A stretch of 35,813 nt of DNA from a virus. Of the stretch, positions 22,201 through 30,216 are shown in pieces. A model generated the notes under the pieces. That model did not search any database and was not told the origin of the DNA. It saw only the letters and a list, made by a program, of their open reading frames with translations. A program made the translations under genes and the position numbers. Numbering within the stretch: the first letter of the stretch is position 1; the number at the start of each line of letters is the position of its first letter. The stretch spans positions 1 to 35,813 of the IMG/VR virus record IMGVR_UViG_3300037504_000235. One strand, given 5' to 3'.

Positions 22201-23736
22201 TTCCTGCAAGTCTCGTGGCTGCGTAACCGGTTCGTCTGTCGGATGCCGTTCCATAGTGGACCGGACGTTGCGGTCACGACGGCCGAGCCCGTACTTGAAC
22301 TGGGCTTCCTCGCGGATCGTTGCCTCGCGAGTCCCTTCACCGAACTCCGCAACCTCGTCCATCGTGGCCTGCGGATCACGAGGAGCGGGAGTAACCAGCC
22401 GTTGTTGCAGGCTTTGGCGTGTGAGAGCTTCGCGACGTGCCGCCTGCGGCGACTTGCCCTCCGCCTCAATTGCCGCAGATGAAACGGTCGGTCCCATGTC
22501 TGACAAGGCTTCGCGAGCCAGTTCTGCGGACTTCGCGAGTTCTTGTTCGGCTACCCGCTGTTTCACACCATGAATCGCAGTCCTCGCCCGGTCAACACCG
22601 GTCTCTGTCAATTCCTGCACAACACCCGGAGCCCGTGAAACGCCGCCACTTGCCGCGGCAGCGAGAGTTGTGTAGTACATGGTCTCTCGGATGTTTTCCG
22701 GAGTCAAGGCATTCGGGTCAAGATTGCTCGCTGCCCTATTGACAAGGTGCGTTAGCTCAGTCGCATTCTCTTCAACCGCTTCTGATATCGCCCCAACCCC
22801 GACTTGACGGAGAGCCGCCCGAAGCCCTTCCCGAGCCCCTGAACGCAGTGACGCAGTTTCAACGCCACCCAACCCAATCTGGTTGAACAGTTGGGTGACG
22901 AGGAACTCGGTACCAAACTCGTCGCGGACCACCCGACGCGTCTCTTCGTCCGACAACCCGGCTTGTCGAGCTTCAATAAGAGTCTGGTTCGCTTGATCCG
23001 CAGCAAACGTCAGGGTACGGTAAACACCGCGGGCACCGGCGGGAGTTATAAACGCCTTCGTAAGCGAGTTCGCGACTGTACCAACAGTGCGGGTCAGATC
23101 ATCCCCGTGTGTCGCTCGGAGCGTTTCCTGCCCTGCCGCAGACAGTTCTTCAGCCCGAGCTTCGGCATAGGCTGCGGCTTCCGGCTCATCAAGGACTCGC
23201 TTCGAGACCTGTCCTGCTGCCTGCCGAATCATAGAGCCCGCGTCCAGTAGCCCGGACATAACACCGGCGTATGCTGCTTTCGGAACCCCGCCCTCGATGC
23301 CCAACGCTTCGCCACGACGAAGAATCTCCTCGCGAGTCTGCTGACCGACCAACTTGGAAATTGGGGTCTCCATGACGCGGCGGTGTTCTTGCTCCGGAGT
23401 CAGCCCGCTCGGCGTACTCGCTCTTGGGAGCGGGGCTCGTGCCACGCCGTATTGTTCCGGGTATTTTTCGGCCAACCGCTGTTGCACGATAGCCCGGTTG
23501 TTGACCGGATCAGGAAGCTCGAACCCGACACCCTCTTCGCCTGCCTGTACATCCATGTGTTCGGGGCGTTGAGCCGCCAAGCCACGCTCGATAGCCCCCG
23601 GCAGTCGGTGATACTGCGGATACTTCTCCGCGAGCTTGGACGCGAGAACTTGGTCGGGCACGCGAGCGTATTGGGTGTACTTCGCCCGGAACCGGTCGAG
23701 TGCGTCACGAGCGACTTGATACGGCATCTCTGCCAT
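19234..23736 (-). CDS. giant internal virion/ejection-type protein with GGDEF diguanylate cyclase domain
   Basis: The product has 1500 residues. The N-terminus has repeated KYPQYHRLPG-like units. A coiled coil (about 540-572) leads into a GGDEF domain at about 573-735: DPVTGLGNK, MDLDSFKVLND (D611, K616, N619), GHDEGD (D628), GGDEF (659-663) and K727. An RxxD (R649-D652) lies six residues before GGDEF, where five is usual for the inhibitory I-site. Residues about 830-1500 are helical with Gly/Ala-rich hydrophobic stretches, as in phage ejection or polyvalent proteins. It follows two internal-virion-type genes, so delivery into the host with the DNA is likely but inferred. Start overlaps the previous stop (TAAATG). 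Confidence 0.85.
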   Translation of the reverse strand: MAEMPYQVARDALDRFRAKYTQYARVPDQVLASKLAEKYPQYHRLPGAIERGLAAQRPEHMDVQAGEEGVGFELPDPVNNRAIVQQRLAEKYPEQYGVARAPLPRASTPSGLTPEQEHRRVMETPISKLVGQQTREEILRRGEALGIEGGVPKAAYAGVMSGLLDAGSMIRQAAGQVSKRVLDEPEAAAYAEARAEELSAAGQETLRATHGDDLTRTVGTVANSLTKAFITPAGARGVYRTLTFAADQANQTLIEARQAGLSDEETRRVVRDEFGTEFLVTQLFNQIGLGGVETASLRSGAREGLRAALRQVGVGAISEAVEENATELTHLVNRAASNLDPNALTPENIRETMYYTTLAAAASGGVSRAPGVVQELTETGVDRARTAIHGVKQRVAEQELAKSAELAREALSDMGPTVSSAAIEAEGKSPQAARREALTRQSLQQRLVTPAPRDPQATMDEVAEFGEGTREATIREEAQFKYGLGRRDRNVRSTMERHPTDEPVTQPRDLQEARLTGQRYEGPQATPPRRRRKSKKYPQGFDERQFFEPNEVERLKQELVEAREETARVRKEARTDPVTGLGNKLQYDETLRDVKRRTEETGKPFSIILMDLDSFKVLNDLRGHDEGDVALGGVGKAIQSVIRAPKPGRRGDIIATRQGGDEFAVILPDTDAKGARIVRDRIEEAVGRQAIIPGLTMGVAGEVATYTPGSDLDQLLQEADLGIQARKQIVKEKLGEPRTRAEAEAAIAAYQQRTQEGLADAVRNPSDIPAASRDTVAARMVDPVRQAATPIQPQEPGEFAPDAAETVLDVALPGWNRTTASLKLLNWAAEGPLTVVEGLATPVGSVIRRFAPRLYGRIKQFYAAVARKTHEARYQTNQLEKMVKGALSKEQQQRLLYLWQTQQWNEATRFLQDNTDQASEILDQHSLVDSMKGRARQNATSVGLRVGEIPNHFPRAMRPKQYAKFLDSLSQEERTDLDRVFAQRSKKLGRDLTLAEKQKLTNQWMAGRTAKGVKISSSRFGQRSVENLTFEQWKEFYDTTFRPMYTYFDDIIYATEKARLFGRRHADDDIDEAIGRIILEGGYGTNKLTRYQMNRLRSAVTSIFTSGEQSPHRYWQFIRDLGYAGTLLDPSSAAIQFGDLALTAARDGTLPALSAVPRSFRERVLTARNLGLEALGSEYGDARGMSKALRLGFRAVGFAKVDLGNLGVSMVSAVRRGRRLATNPDSKASQKWKQEWEPVFGDQWNDLVRDLKNDTPSSLVQDYAYIQASEIRPIDMLDMPEYYSRTPNGRIAWQLKGFATKQFDFLRRQGYDKIAKGVHNGDAKLAMEGVRGLVRGMMMLSLAGASLDWIRDWLLGRNPDFSESLVNGLLYTHLGSVYLIKIAGERGPGSALTEFVSPPTLDMSDRLWKDLTTGTYSSVRHLPFGKLIYSFTPEGRAKQRKYARKDVLQEAAQAYADGDIAAARSYISAFNDEMKQQGNEERISLSSVRRSATTIAEKRE
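21532..22020 (-). other. GGDEF domain coding segment
   Basis: This segment encodes residues about 573-735 of the giant virion protein. The codons for GGDEF are at 21762-21748 on the - strand. All signature positions needed to join two GTP molecules into cyclic-di-GMP in known enzymes (two metal-binding acids, the guanine-binding Asn and Asp, and the distal Lys) can be placed. The usual GRN after that Lys is missing. Confidence 0.88.
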
Positions 23737-24861
23737 TTAGAGGTACTCCTCGTCGATTTCGAGAAAGTTCTCAGTCGAACCGGCGGGCGGCAAGGCGTTC
23801 GGGTTAGAAGGCGGGGCCGTTGTATCGGGGCCGGGAACTGTGCCGCCCTGAAGAATGAGTTGGGCTCTCTGTTGCGTCAGTTCGGAAAGCTGCTGCCTGA
23901 GTTGCTGGTATTCACGAAACCGTTGCAGACTGACTTCATCAACGGCCTGTTTGTCCCGGCCGAAGAAACGCTCCCGCGTTGTTGTAAATTGCGTCTCGTC
24001 ACCGCCTACAGTGTACAGATCGTCCTGCTCAAGAGCCCGACGAAGCTCTCGCATTCGCCCCTGAATCGCCCGTTGCTGGTCCTCTAAAAGGTCGATCTGT
24101 TCAGTTATCCTACGCTGCGGGGACAGTTGCCCGCCGTCTTGACGCCCCGTGGTGCGACGCACAGCGTCGTTCACTGCTTGTCGAAACGACGCCATTGACA
24201 TATCAGGGTCCATAGCTGCGGCTTCGAGAGCCTGGATTTCGGCGTCAGACAAACCGAGTTCCGGGGCCAAGCTCGTCAGATACGCACGTTTTGCACGAAC
24301 GGCAGGGGTGTCTGCGGCCCCAGTTTGTTGCACCATCTGCTGAAACACTGACTCGTCCACGTCCTCCCCGGCTGCGGTTTGGGTAAGCAGGCGTTGCCAG
24401 TTCGGGTCTTTGCGGACTTCAGGATTCTCGCGAGCATAGCGGTCCAATTCCGCCAGCCGCACTTGCTGGTTCTGGACTTGCCGGAAATTCTGCCACCGTT
24501 CCAGTTCGGTAGGCTCTTGCGGCAACCCGGCTGACGCACGCGACACCACGGACGCACCTGTTGAAGCAACGAAGTCCGCGGGCACCGCAGGTTGAACCGG
24601 CTGGCCGTAGACCGCGGGCTCATCGGCCGCAGTACGGCGATACATGGGAACAGCGTCCTGCTGATCGCTACGGATCTGGGCGTTGTAGTCCAACATCGCC
24701 CGTAGCGTTGCCGCATCGCGGGCACGCTGACGCTCCAACATCTCGCGGTTGATGTCATCCTGTCGCTGCTGTCGGGCACCGCGGCCCGCAGCGAAAGCCG
24801 CCTGAGCCAGCAACTCGCCACTCGGGCCGTAACGAACTCGAATTGGTACAGGGGCGGGCAT
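23737..24861 (-). CDS. internal virion protein, coiled-coil rich
   Basis: The product has 374 residues, starting MPAPVPIRVRYGP. AAGGAG 5 nt upstream. It is Gln/Arg/Ala-rich and almost wholly helical, with long coiled-coil stretches (about 35-60 and 255-335). There is no enzymatic motif. Placement between a 262-residue helical protein and the 1500-residue ejection protein matches the three-gene internal core cluster of short-tailed phages (compare T7 gp14, gp15 and gp16 by order, not by sequence). Confidence 0.7.
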   Translation of the reverse strand: MPAPVPIRVRYGPSGELLAQAAFAAGRGARQQRQDDINREMLERQRARDAATLRAMLDYNAQIRSDQQDAVPMYRRTAADEPAVYGQPVQPAVPADFVASTGASVVSRASAGLPQEPTELERWQNFRQVQNQQVRLAELDRYARENPEVRKDPNWQRLLTQTAAGEDVDESVFQQMVQQTGAADTPAVRAKRAYLTSLAPELGLSDAEIQALEAAAMDPDMSMASFRQAVNDAVRRTTGRQDGGQLSPQRRITEQIDLLEDQQRAIQGRMRELRRALEQDDLYTVGGDETQFTTTRERFFGRDKQAVDEVSLQRFREYQQLRQQLSELTQQRAQLILQGGTVPGPDTTAPPSNPNALPPAGSTENFLEIDEEYL

Positions 24862-24870
24862 GGGAACTCC

Positions 24871-25659
24871 TTACGTGTACTGACCGAGAGCTTCGATCAG
24901 GGACAGATACTCCGACGTGCGGGGCGGCTCGATCTGGCGGGACAGAATCGCGTCGGCCTCCAACGCACCAAGCTGGCGTTGAGACCCGGCACGCTGCGTC
25001 AACAGGCCGAGAGCCTGAGCGGCTTCCTGCCCGGCCAGTTCGCCCATCGCCCGCTGCGTGTCCGTGTCGATACCACGCTGCACAGCGTCAACGACCGTGG
25101 TGTTCCCCAAGCCCCGGCTCACAAGGTCTTGCCGCGACGCTGCCTTGGCTTGTGTCCCAGCCTCCGTCACACGCCGACGCTGAGCTTCGCCGATCTGACC
25201 GAGCATCTGCTCCGCCCGACCGAACGTGCCGCCGACCTGAGACTTGAGGCCGGTGATGGATTCCAGAAGATTCTGGTATTGCTTTTCACCCGCTTCGCGG
25301 GCCTGCGTCTCACCGGTCTGAAGCTGCTCCAACAGTTGCTTCAGGAGCTTGCGAACATTCTTGCCGCCCTTGCCCTTGTTCTTCGCCATACCGCCGCCTT
25401 TCCTGTTCCGTCGCTGTTCCGCCATCCAGTCCTGAAATCCGGAGGCCGGGCCTTCATACACACCGTACTCTGTGCCCACACGCAAACCGCCCCCACCACC
25501 ACCACTATACGCCGCCCGACCACCCTTCTTAGTGAAACCGTACCGGTTCCCTCCCGGCGTCTTGGCGGAACCCTTACCAGCAGGGCTCTGGTACGACGAA
25601 CCGCCGCCTTGCGGATTGCCGGTAACGATCTGTCGTGTATCTCGCCTCAGAACAGGCAT
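24871..25659 (-). CDS. internal virion protein, Gly-rich N-terminus
   Basis: The product has 262 residues. Residues 1-75 are Gly/Ser/Lys-rich and disordered, including a run of six glycines. The remainder is helical and Gln/Ala-rich (QLLEQLQTGETQ, EQMLGQIGEAQRRRV), like small phage internal core or DNA-transfer proteins. The start overlaps the fibre gene stop (TAATG). No enzymatic motif. First gene of the putative ejection trio. Confidence 0.65.
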   Translation of the reverse strand: MPVLRRDTRQIVTGNPQGGGSSYQSPAGKGSAKTPGGNRYGFTKKGGRAAYSGGGGGGLRVGTEYGVYEGPASGFQDWMAEQRRNRKGGGMAKNKGKGGKNVRKLLKQLLEQLQTGETQAREAGEKQYQNLLESITGLKSQVGGTFGRAEQMLGQIGEAQRRRVTEAGTQAKAASRQDLVSRGLGNTTVVDAVQRGIDTDTQRAMGELAGQEAAQALGLLTQRAGSQRQLGALEADAILSRQIEPPRTSEYLSLIEALGQYT

Positions 25660-26762
25660 TAGTCAATCCTTTCCACTGTGCAAACCGTCACATCCGAGAA
25701 CAGCGTACGTGTCGCACCGGTCCCATGTCTAACGAGGATTTCAATGTAGTCGCTCGCACTCAGGTCCGCAATAACAGAGAACGAACGGGCTGGGTTGACG
25801 GTCTCGTACAGATCCTCAATCCACATCGACGACGCAGTTACGCCGTTGACGCGGTATTGATACAACACCCGACCGCCCGTAGGCCACGGATTCACGTCCC
25901 ACACGAACGTCAATGAGATTCGGTACTTCCCGGCTTCCGGTACGGTGATGCGGGTGTTGTTCGTGACGTTATCGTGGTAGGAGTCGGTGTCGAAGTTTTC
26001 TGCGTCCCACTCAATCGCGGTGGTCGTGGCGTCTGAAACGTCGAACCCACTGCCACTGTTATCGACGTATACCTGACACCCGCTGAACCGATCTTCCCAC
26101 GCCACACCCGCGGAAGCTGACGTGTCAGGAACAAGGATCTGTCGTCCGGACCCAACCGCGACTCGCACGTTGTCCGTGCCGTCGTGGGCAATCAGGTCGC
26201 CCTTTGTCGTCGTCGGGGCAGCAGCGTCAAAATCCACCCCAATACCATTAGCATCACGCACGAGGGTTCCATCGGGGTTGACCTTCACTCTCAAGGAGCC
26301 GGTATCAAACTCCAAGCCGGGGTTGGTAGCGAGATCGACCTCGACACCGGACGCCGTAACCGTGATCCCGTCACCGTCGTTGACATTCAACGCTCCGCCG
26401 GTGAACTCCAAGCCAGAGGTCGCAGCGAGATTGATCTCAACGCCGGAGGCTGTAACTGTGATACCGTCCCCGTCAAGTACCTGCAACTCACCCGCTGAAA
26501 ACTCAAGGCCGGGTGTCGTTGCAAGATCGACTTCGACGCCGGATGCTGTAATGGCGATACCGTCACCACCCACAACCGTCAACGCGTCGCCAGTTTGGGA
26601 CAACCCGCTCGGCGAAGCCAGCGTCAGCACGATCTCGCCGTCACCCTCGATGTCGAGAGCCCCGGTAAAGATCAGGTCCATAGCCTGAGCCAACAAGGCA
26701 GCGTTCCGCCGTTCGCGAGCGGTAACACCGCGGTTCTGACTGAATCCCTTGAAACCGGCCAT
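25659..26762 (-). CDS. receptor-binding fibre with repeats and C1q-like head
   Basis: The product has 367 residues, starting MAGFKGFSQNRGV; its ATG overlaps the previous stop (TAATG). A short helical attachment region (1-35) is followed by three 32-residue beta repeats of GDGITVTASGVEVDLAT..GLEF type (66-162), then a TKGDLIAHDGTDNVRV linker common in phage fibres (about 180-215). The C-terminal jelly-roll-like head (about 232-367) has TNNTRITVPEAGKYRIS and SASDYIEILV, the C1q/TNF pattern. It probably trimerises and binds the host surface. Confidence 0.8.
   Translation of the reverse strand: MAGFKGFSQNRGVTARERRNAALLAQAMDLIFTGALDIEGDGEIVLTLASPSGLSQTGDALTVVGGDGIAITASGVEVDLATTPGLEFSAGELQVLDGDGITVTASGVEINLAATSGLEFTGGALNVNDGDGITVTASGVEVDLATNPGLEFDTGSLRVKVNPDGTLVRDANGIGVDFDAAAPTTTKGDLIAHDGTDNVRVAVGSGRQILVPDTSASAGVAWEDRFSGCQVYVDNSGSGFDVSDATTTAIEWDAENFDTDSYHDNVTNNTRITVPEAGKYRISLTFVWDVNPWPTGGRVLYQYRVNGVTASSMWIEDLYETVNPARSFSVIADLSASDYIEILVRHGTGATRTLFSDVTVCTVERID
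26277..26567 (-). repeat. three 96-bp repeats in the fibre gene
   Basis: Three consecutive units of 32 codons, each beginning GDGI(T/A)(V/I)TASGVE, cover residues 66-162. Nucleotide identity is high in the first half of the unit and lower in the second, which suggests older duplication with selection on the turn residues. Copy number could change by recombination. Confidence 0.8.
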
Positions 26763-29482
26763 TAGCGTCGGTGCCTCCGCAGACGCCCGCCAACCGCGGT
26801 ACGGATGCCCATGTCCTCCACCGCCCACGGAGACGCCAAGGCATCTGCGTAGAGTTCGAGACCGAGAGCCCCGCCCTCAAGCCGCGGCAGAGACGGGCCG
26901 TTGTGACCGGCCGTGAGAGTCCGCTTGAACCGCACAGCAGTCGCATCTGCAAGCTGCTCCGGGGTCTGGGCTTGGTACAGCCGGATATCCACGGCTCCGC
27001 TACCCTCCACGAGTCCGAACGACATACCAGTAAGACGAACCATACGTTCCAGATCCGCCGAAAGAATCGGCTCAAGCCGCACTCGGCTCGTTATGGCGGT
27101 GCCGTCATCGCCGGTAGCGGTACGGTCCTGCTTGCGAATGTAGCCGTCGCGACACCCGAGCAGGAACGCCTCGTCGTTGCCGACTTCCGCGTCGTACGAC
27201 AGCAAGACTTCCGGCCCCATCGAGGACGGGTAGAGATCCTTCCACCAACTATCAGTGCGAGTATCATAGACGTACACGGTCGGCTGCGTGGTTCCGTCGA
27301 GCGGGGAAATCAGCACCCACAACTGCTTTTCGAGGTAGTTCCACGTCAGCTTCACGCGGTTGGTCGTGCGGTCCAGATCGCGGAACACTTCGTCGAGTCG
27401 CCCGTTTGTGATGCTCTCCGGTACCGCATTCGGCACCATCTTGTAGATGCCGTCGATACCGTGGAAGTACACCGCGTTGTTCGGGTCTTTGGCCCACGAC
27501 GCACCGAAGCTCATACCAGTTTGATCGCTGATAAGGTCGATAGCACCACCCGCCAGCGGATCGCCAGTCATCTGCCAGATCGAACCGTTGCAACCGAACC
27601 ACATCAGGTCGTCGTTGAACGGCATCAGGGCGGTGATAACGTCTCCGACTTCTCCGGCGAGGGAGTTGTTACCTGCTACGGCGTCCTGAGCAGTCGGCGT
27701 GGCCGGAGCGTAGTCCCAATCCTCCGGATCGCCCTGCTTGCTCATAAACCAGTTGTGGGCATCTGTGGGGACACCGCTCAACACAATTCGACCGCGGTAC
27801 CGGGAGATCAGACGGGCTCCGCTCGGCAGGGTACCGGCGGTTGCCGCAGTCCACGTACTCACGGTATCGGTGCTGAAGTCATACTTGACGTTGTTGTCGC
27901 CGTCCACGAAGAACGCGTCACCATAAGCTGTGGTAGCTTGAATTCGCCCCGCCTTCGTGGTCAGGACGTTGATGCCCCCTGTCGGGGTTGAGATTGTCGA
28001 ATCCTTCACGGTTCGTATGGACCCAGCAACCGCAACGAGTAGGGCGGTCTCTCGGGTCTCTGCTTCCGTGGTCGCCGTACTTTCAGCCTCAACGTGCAGG
28101 GTTGAGATACCGCTGCTGTTCGTCTGGTCCAAGTACCACGTCACTGATCCGCTGTCGTCCAGCAGCCAGATAGAAGCCGCATTACCACCGGCTCCGTCCC
28201 ATGCGGTATTGTCGTTAGCTGCACAGATCGCTACTGACCCATCAACTCCGACAGCGATGTTGTGCTCCGCAGCCCCGAAAGTATTACCGTCGTAGAACCG
28301 CCAATCCACTGTTCCAGTGGCCGCGTTGAACTTAGTGAGCGTGTGGGTTGACGGGGCAAGCTCCCGGTTGCCATAGACCAGCAGGTCTCCGTCCGTGTGC
28401 CACGCACAACGAACGCCGCCATACGGGGAAGAAGTGTCGTTGTGCATTTCGTACACGTAGTCCACTGAGGAAAGATCGTTGGACAGCACAAACACGTTCG
28501 CCGCTGTCGCCACATACCCATCGAAGGTATCCGAAGTCTTTGGCAGCGTTACAGCCACCGTGCCATCGGACTTTACAGCCAGTCCGGACGCCAATTCGTT
28601 TATATCTTCCCCGTTTGACTGAGTAAACCAGTCCGCAAGGACCACCCCCGTAGGGCTCAGTTTCAACACCATACCCCGGCCAGTGTTCGTGGCATCAGGG
28701 TAGCCGATAGTACCGATAGCCACAAACACGTTGCCGAGAGCGTCTGTATCGACTACCGGATCATCGCCGTACAAGCCGTCCGGATAGTCTCCACCCCATG
28801 TCCACACCTCGTCGCCGGTCTCTGCATCATACACAAAAACAACGCGACCGTCTGTAACGTAATTGCCGCGATACCCCGCCGTGATGACGCGGTTGTACAC
28901 TGGGTCGTATGCAATAGCCGGGTCAGCGGTGCCTTCCCCGTCCGTCGCGTCATAAAACGTGTCTTTCGTCCACGCGATTGTACCATCCGGACGAATCTTG
29001 AGGATCTGAGCGTACGCCCCGAGTGAGCCCGTCCACTGATTGCTCCGATCTCGCAAAGCGACGTAAACATTGCCAGCGTCATCTGTCGCCGTATCTGACA
29101 CCCGAGCCCCGGTTGAGCTATCCGATACGTCATAAGAGCCGAGCAACGCCCCGTCACTGTACCGGTAGAACCGGAGCCGAAGATCCGTCCTGTCCTCATA
29201 GCCAGCGACGACGTACTCGTTATCGTATGTCGTCGTACTTTCCTCATACGCCGCAGCCTTGACGATAGGCACCATCGCCTGAATCGGCTGGTCGATGAGG
29301 ACAGCCTCGTCAACCCACTTCGACAGGCCGGGCCTTCGCCCACCCCGCAACCGCCCCTCAATCGCATCGAACGGCCTGACGTTCAGCACGTCATTCGACG
29401 TGCCCGCAGGCTGATCGCGATAGCCTGCCGTGAGGTTCAGGCCCTTGATCGGAAACGGGATGCGGGATGCGGGGGTGGGCAT
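26762..29482 (-). CDS. tail stabilisation/tubular protein with beta-propeller
   Basis: The product has 906 residues. The N-terminus (1-60: NLTAGYRDQPAGTSNDVLNVRPFD...GGRRPGL) and the C-terminal part (about 510-906) have the pattern of short-tailed phage tail tube or stabilisation proteins (T7 gp12/P22 gp10 type). Residues about 90-500 contain six or so PQQ-like propeller blades with DDAGNVYVAL, DALGNVFVAIG, KSDGTVAVTL and VDGSVAIC. The propeller may bind host surface glycans. The ribosome binding site is weak (AAGG). Confidence 0.75.
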   Translation of the reverse strand: MPTPASRIPFPIKGLNLTAGYRDQPAGTSNDVLNVRPFDAIEGRLRGGRRPGLSKWVDEAVLIDQPIQAMVPIVKAAAYEESTTTYDNEYVVAGYEDRTDLRLRFYRYSDGALLGSYDVSDSSTGARVSDTATDDAGNVYVALRDRSNQWTGSLGAYAQILKIRPDGTIAWTKDTFYDATDGEGTADPAIAYDPVYNRVITAGYRGNYVTDGRVVFVYDAETGDEVWTWGGDYPDGLYGDDPVVDTDALGNVFVAIGTIGYPDATNTGRGMVLKLSPTGVVLADWFTQSNGEDINELASGLAVKSDGTVAVTLPKTSDTFDGYVATAANVFVLSNDLSSVDYVYEMHNDTSSPYGGVRCAWHTDGDLLVYGNRELAPSTHTLTKFNAATGTVDWRFYDGNTFGAAEHNIAVGVDGSVAICAANDNTAWDGAGGNAASIWLLDDSGSVTWYLDQTNSSGISTLHVEAESTATTEAETRETALLVAVAGSIRTVKDSTISTPTGGINVLTTKAGRIQATTAYGDAFFVDGDNNVKYDFSTDTVSTWTAATAGTLPSGARLISRYRGRIVLSGVPTDAHNWFMSKQGDPEDWDYAPATPTAQDAVAGNNSLAGEVGDVITALMPFNDDLMWFGCNGSIWQMTGDPLAGGAIDLISDQTGMSFGASWAKDPNNAVYFHGIDGIYKMVPNAVPESITNGRLDEVFRDLDRTTNRVKLTWNYLEKQLWVLISPLDGTTQPTVYVYDTRTDSWWKDLYPSSMGPEVLLSYDAEVGNDEAFLLGCRDGYIRKQDRTATGDDGTAITSRVRLEPILSADLERMVRLTGMSFGLVEGSGAVDIRLYQAQTPEQLADATAVRFKRTLTAGHNGPSLPRLEGGALGLELYADALASPWAVEDMGIRTAVGGRLRRHRR

Positions 29483-29495
29483 GGCCGTCGTCGCC

Positions 29496-30155
29496 TTATC
29501 GGAGGGAAACGCCGTCCGCGTCCGCCTTGTCGTAGCTGACGAGGCACGAGCGGTACGAAATCTCGATGGCGTGGATCAGAACTTCCTCACCGTCGGTGTC
29601 GTTGGCACCGTTGGTGATAAGCTCGAAGTTGATGACCTCATCACGCACGAGACCCTCCCCCGTCAACTCGAACTCGATCCACTGCTCGGTGGTGCTGAGA
29701 ACCGTACCGGGGGCAGTCAGATCAAGGTCCGAACCGAGGGCCGAGCCTGCGGTCTTGAGGTAGACCTCGCTGTCGAGTTCCACGTCGTCGTCCGTGGACT
29801 GCGTGAGTTGCGACGCGAGAACGCGAATCTTCATCACGTCCGTCGCCTCATCGTAATCGCGAGGAACTGGGAAGGTCAGGTGGCCGACGCTATCAGTCGC
29901 CTCTTCGACCTTGATGACGCGGGCGTTGGTTTCGTCGGCAGCGAGATAGGCCCCGTCGTAGAGAACCGGGTCATCCGCAGCACCGCCGTCCGAGGTATCG
30001 ACCGTCAAGGTCGTGTTCAGATCGAACGCCGACAGCGGGACAACCACATCACGCCAGAAGCCGGAGTCGTGGATCGTGGCACCGCTGTCATTGCGGCCGC
30101 CGCCGGTCACGATCTGCTTCGCCATTGTCAGAAAGTTGTTGGTGGAAAACTTCAC
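29496..30155 (-). CDS. small beta-rich virion protein, GTG start
   Basis: The product has 219 residues, starting (GTG) MKFSTNNFLTMAKQ. GTG 30155 is chosen because AGGAG lies 8 nt upstream; ATG 30125 has no ribosome binding site and the upstream GTG 30197 gives a poor N-terminus. The protein is beta-rich and acidic (DDVELDSEVYL), without known catalytic residues. Its place between the connector and the tail stabilisation gene suggests a tail-hub or head-completion role. Confidence 0.7.
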   Translation of the reverse strand: MKFSTNNFLTMAKQIVTGGGRNDSGATIHDSGFWRDVVVPLSAFDLNTTLTVDTSDGGAADDPVLYDGAYLAADETNARVIKVEEATDSVGHLTFPVPRDYDEATDVMKIRVLASQLTQSTDDDVELDSEVYLKTAGSALGSDLDLTAPGTVLSTTEQWIEFELTGEGLVRDEVINFELITNGANDTDGEEVLIHAIEISYRSCLVSYDKADADGVSLR

Positions 30156-30216
30156 TATCAGAACTCCTATCAGGCTTGGGGACCATCCTAGAAGCACGGC
30201 TGCCTGTTGGCCGGGC

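Noticed and set aside
21481-22482. Long + strand open frame of 333 codons
   Set aside because: It lies exactly opposite the GGDEF and coiled-coil region, which has clear domain motifs, and its product is low-complexity in character. GC-rich codons often leave the opposite strand open.
26771-27991. + strand open frame of 406 codons
   Set aside because: It is antisense to the C-terminal half of the tail stabilisation protein; no domain was recognised and its neighbours on the + strand do not exist here.
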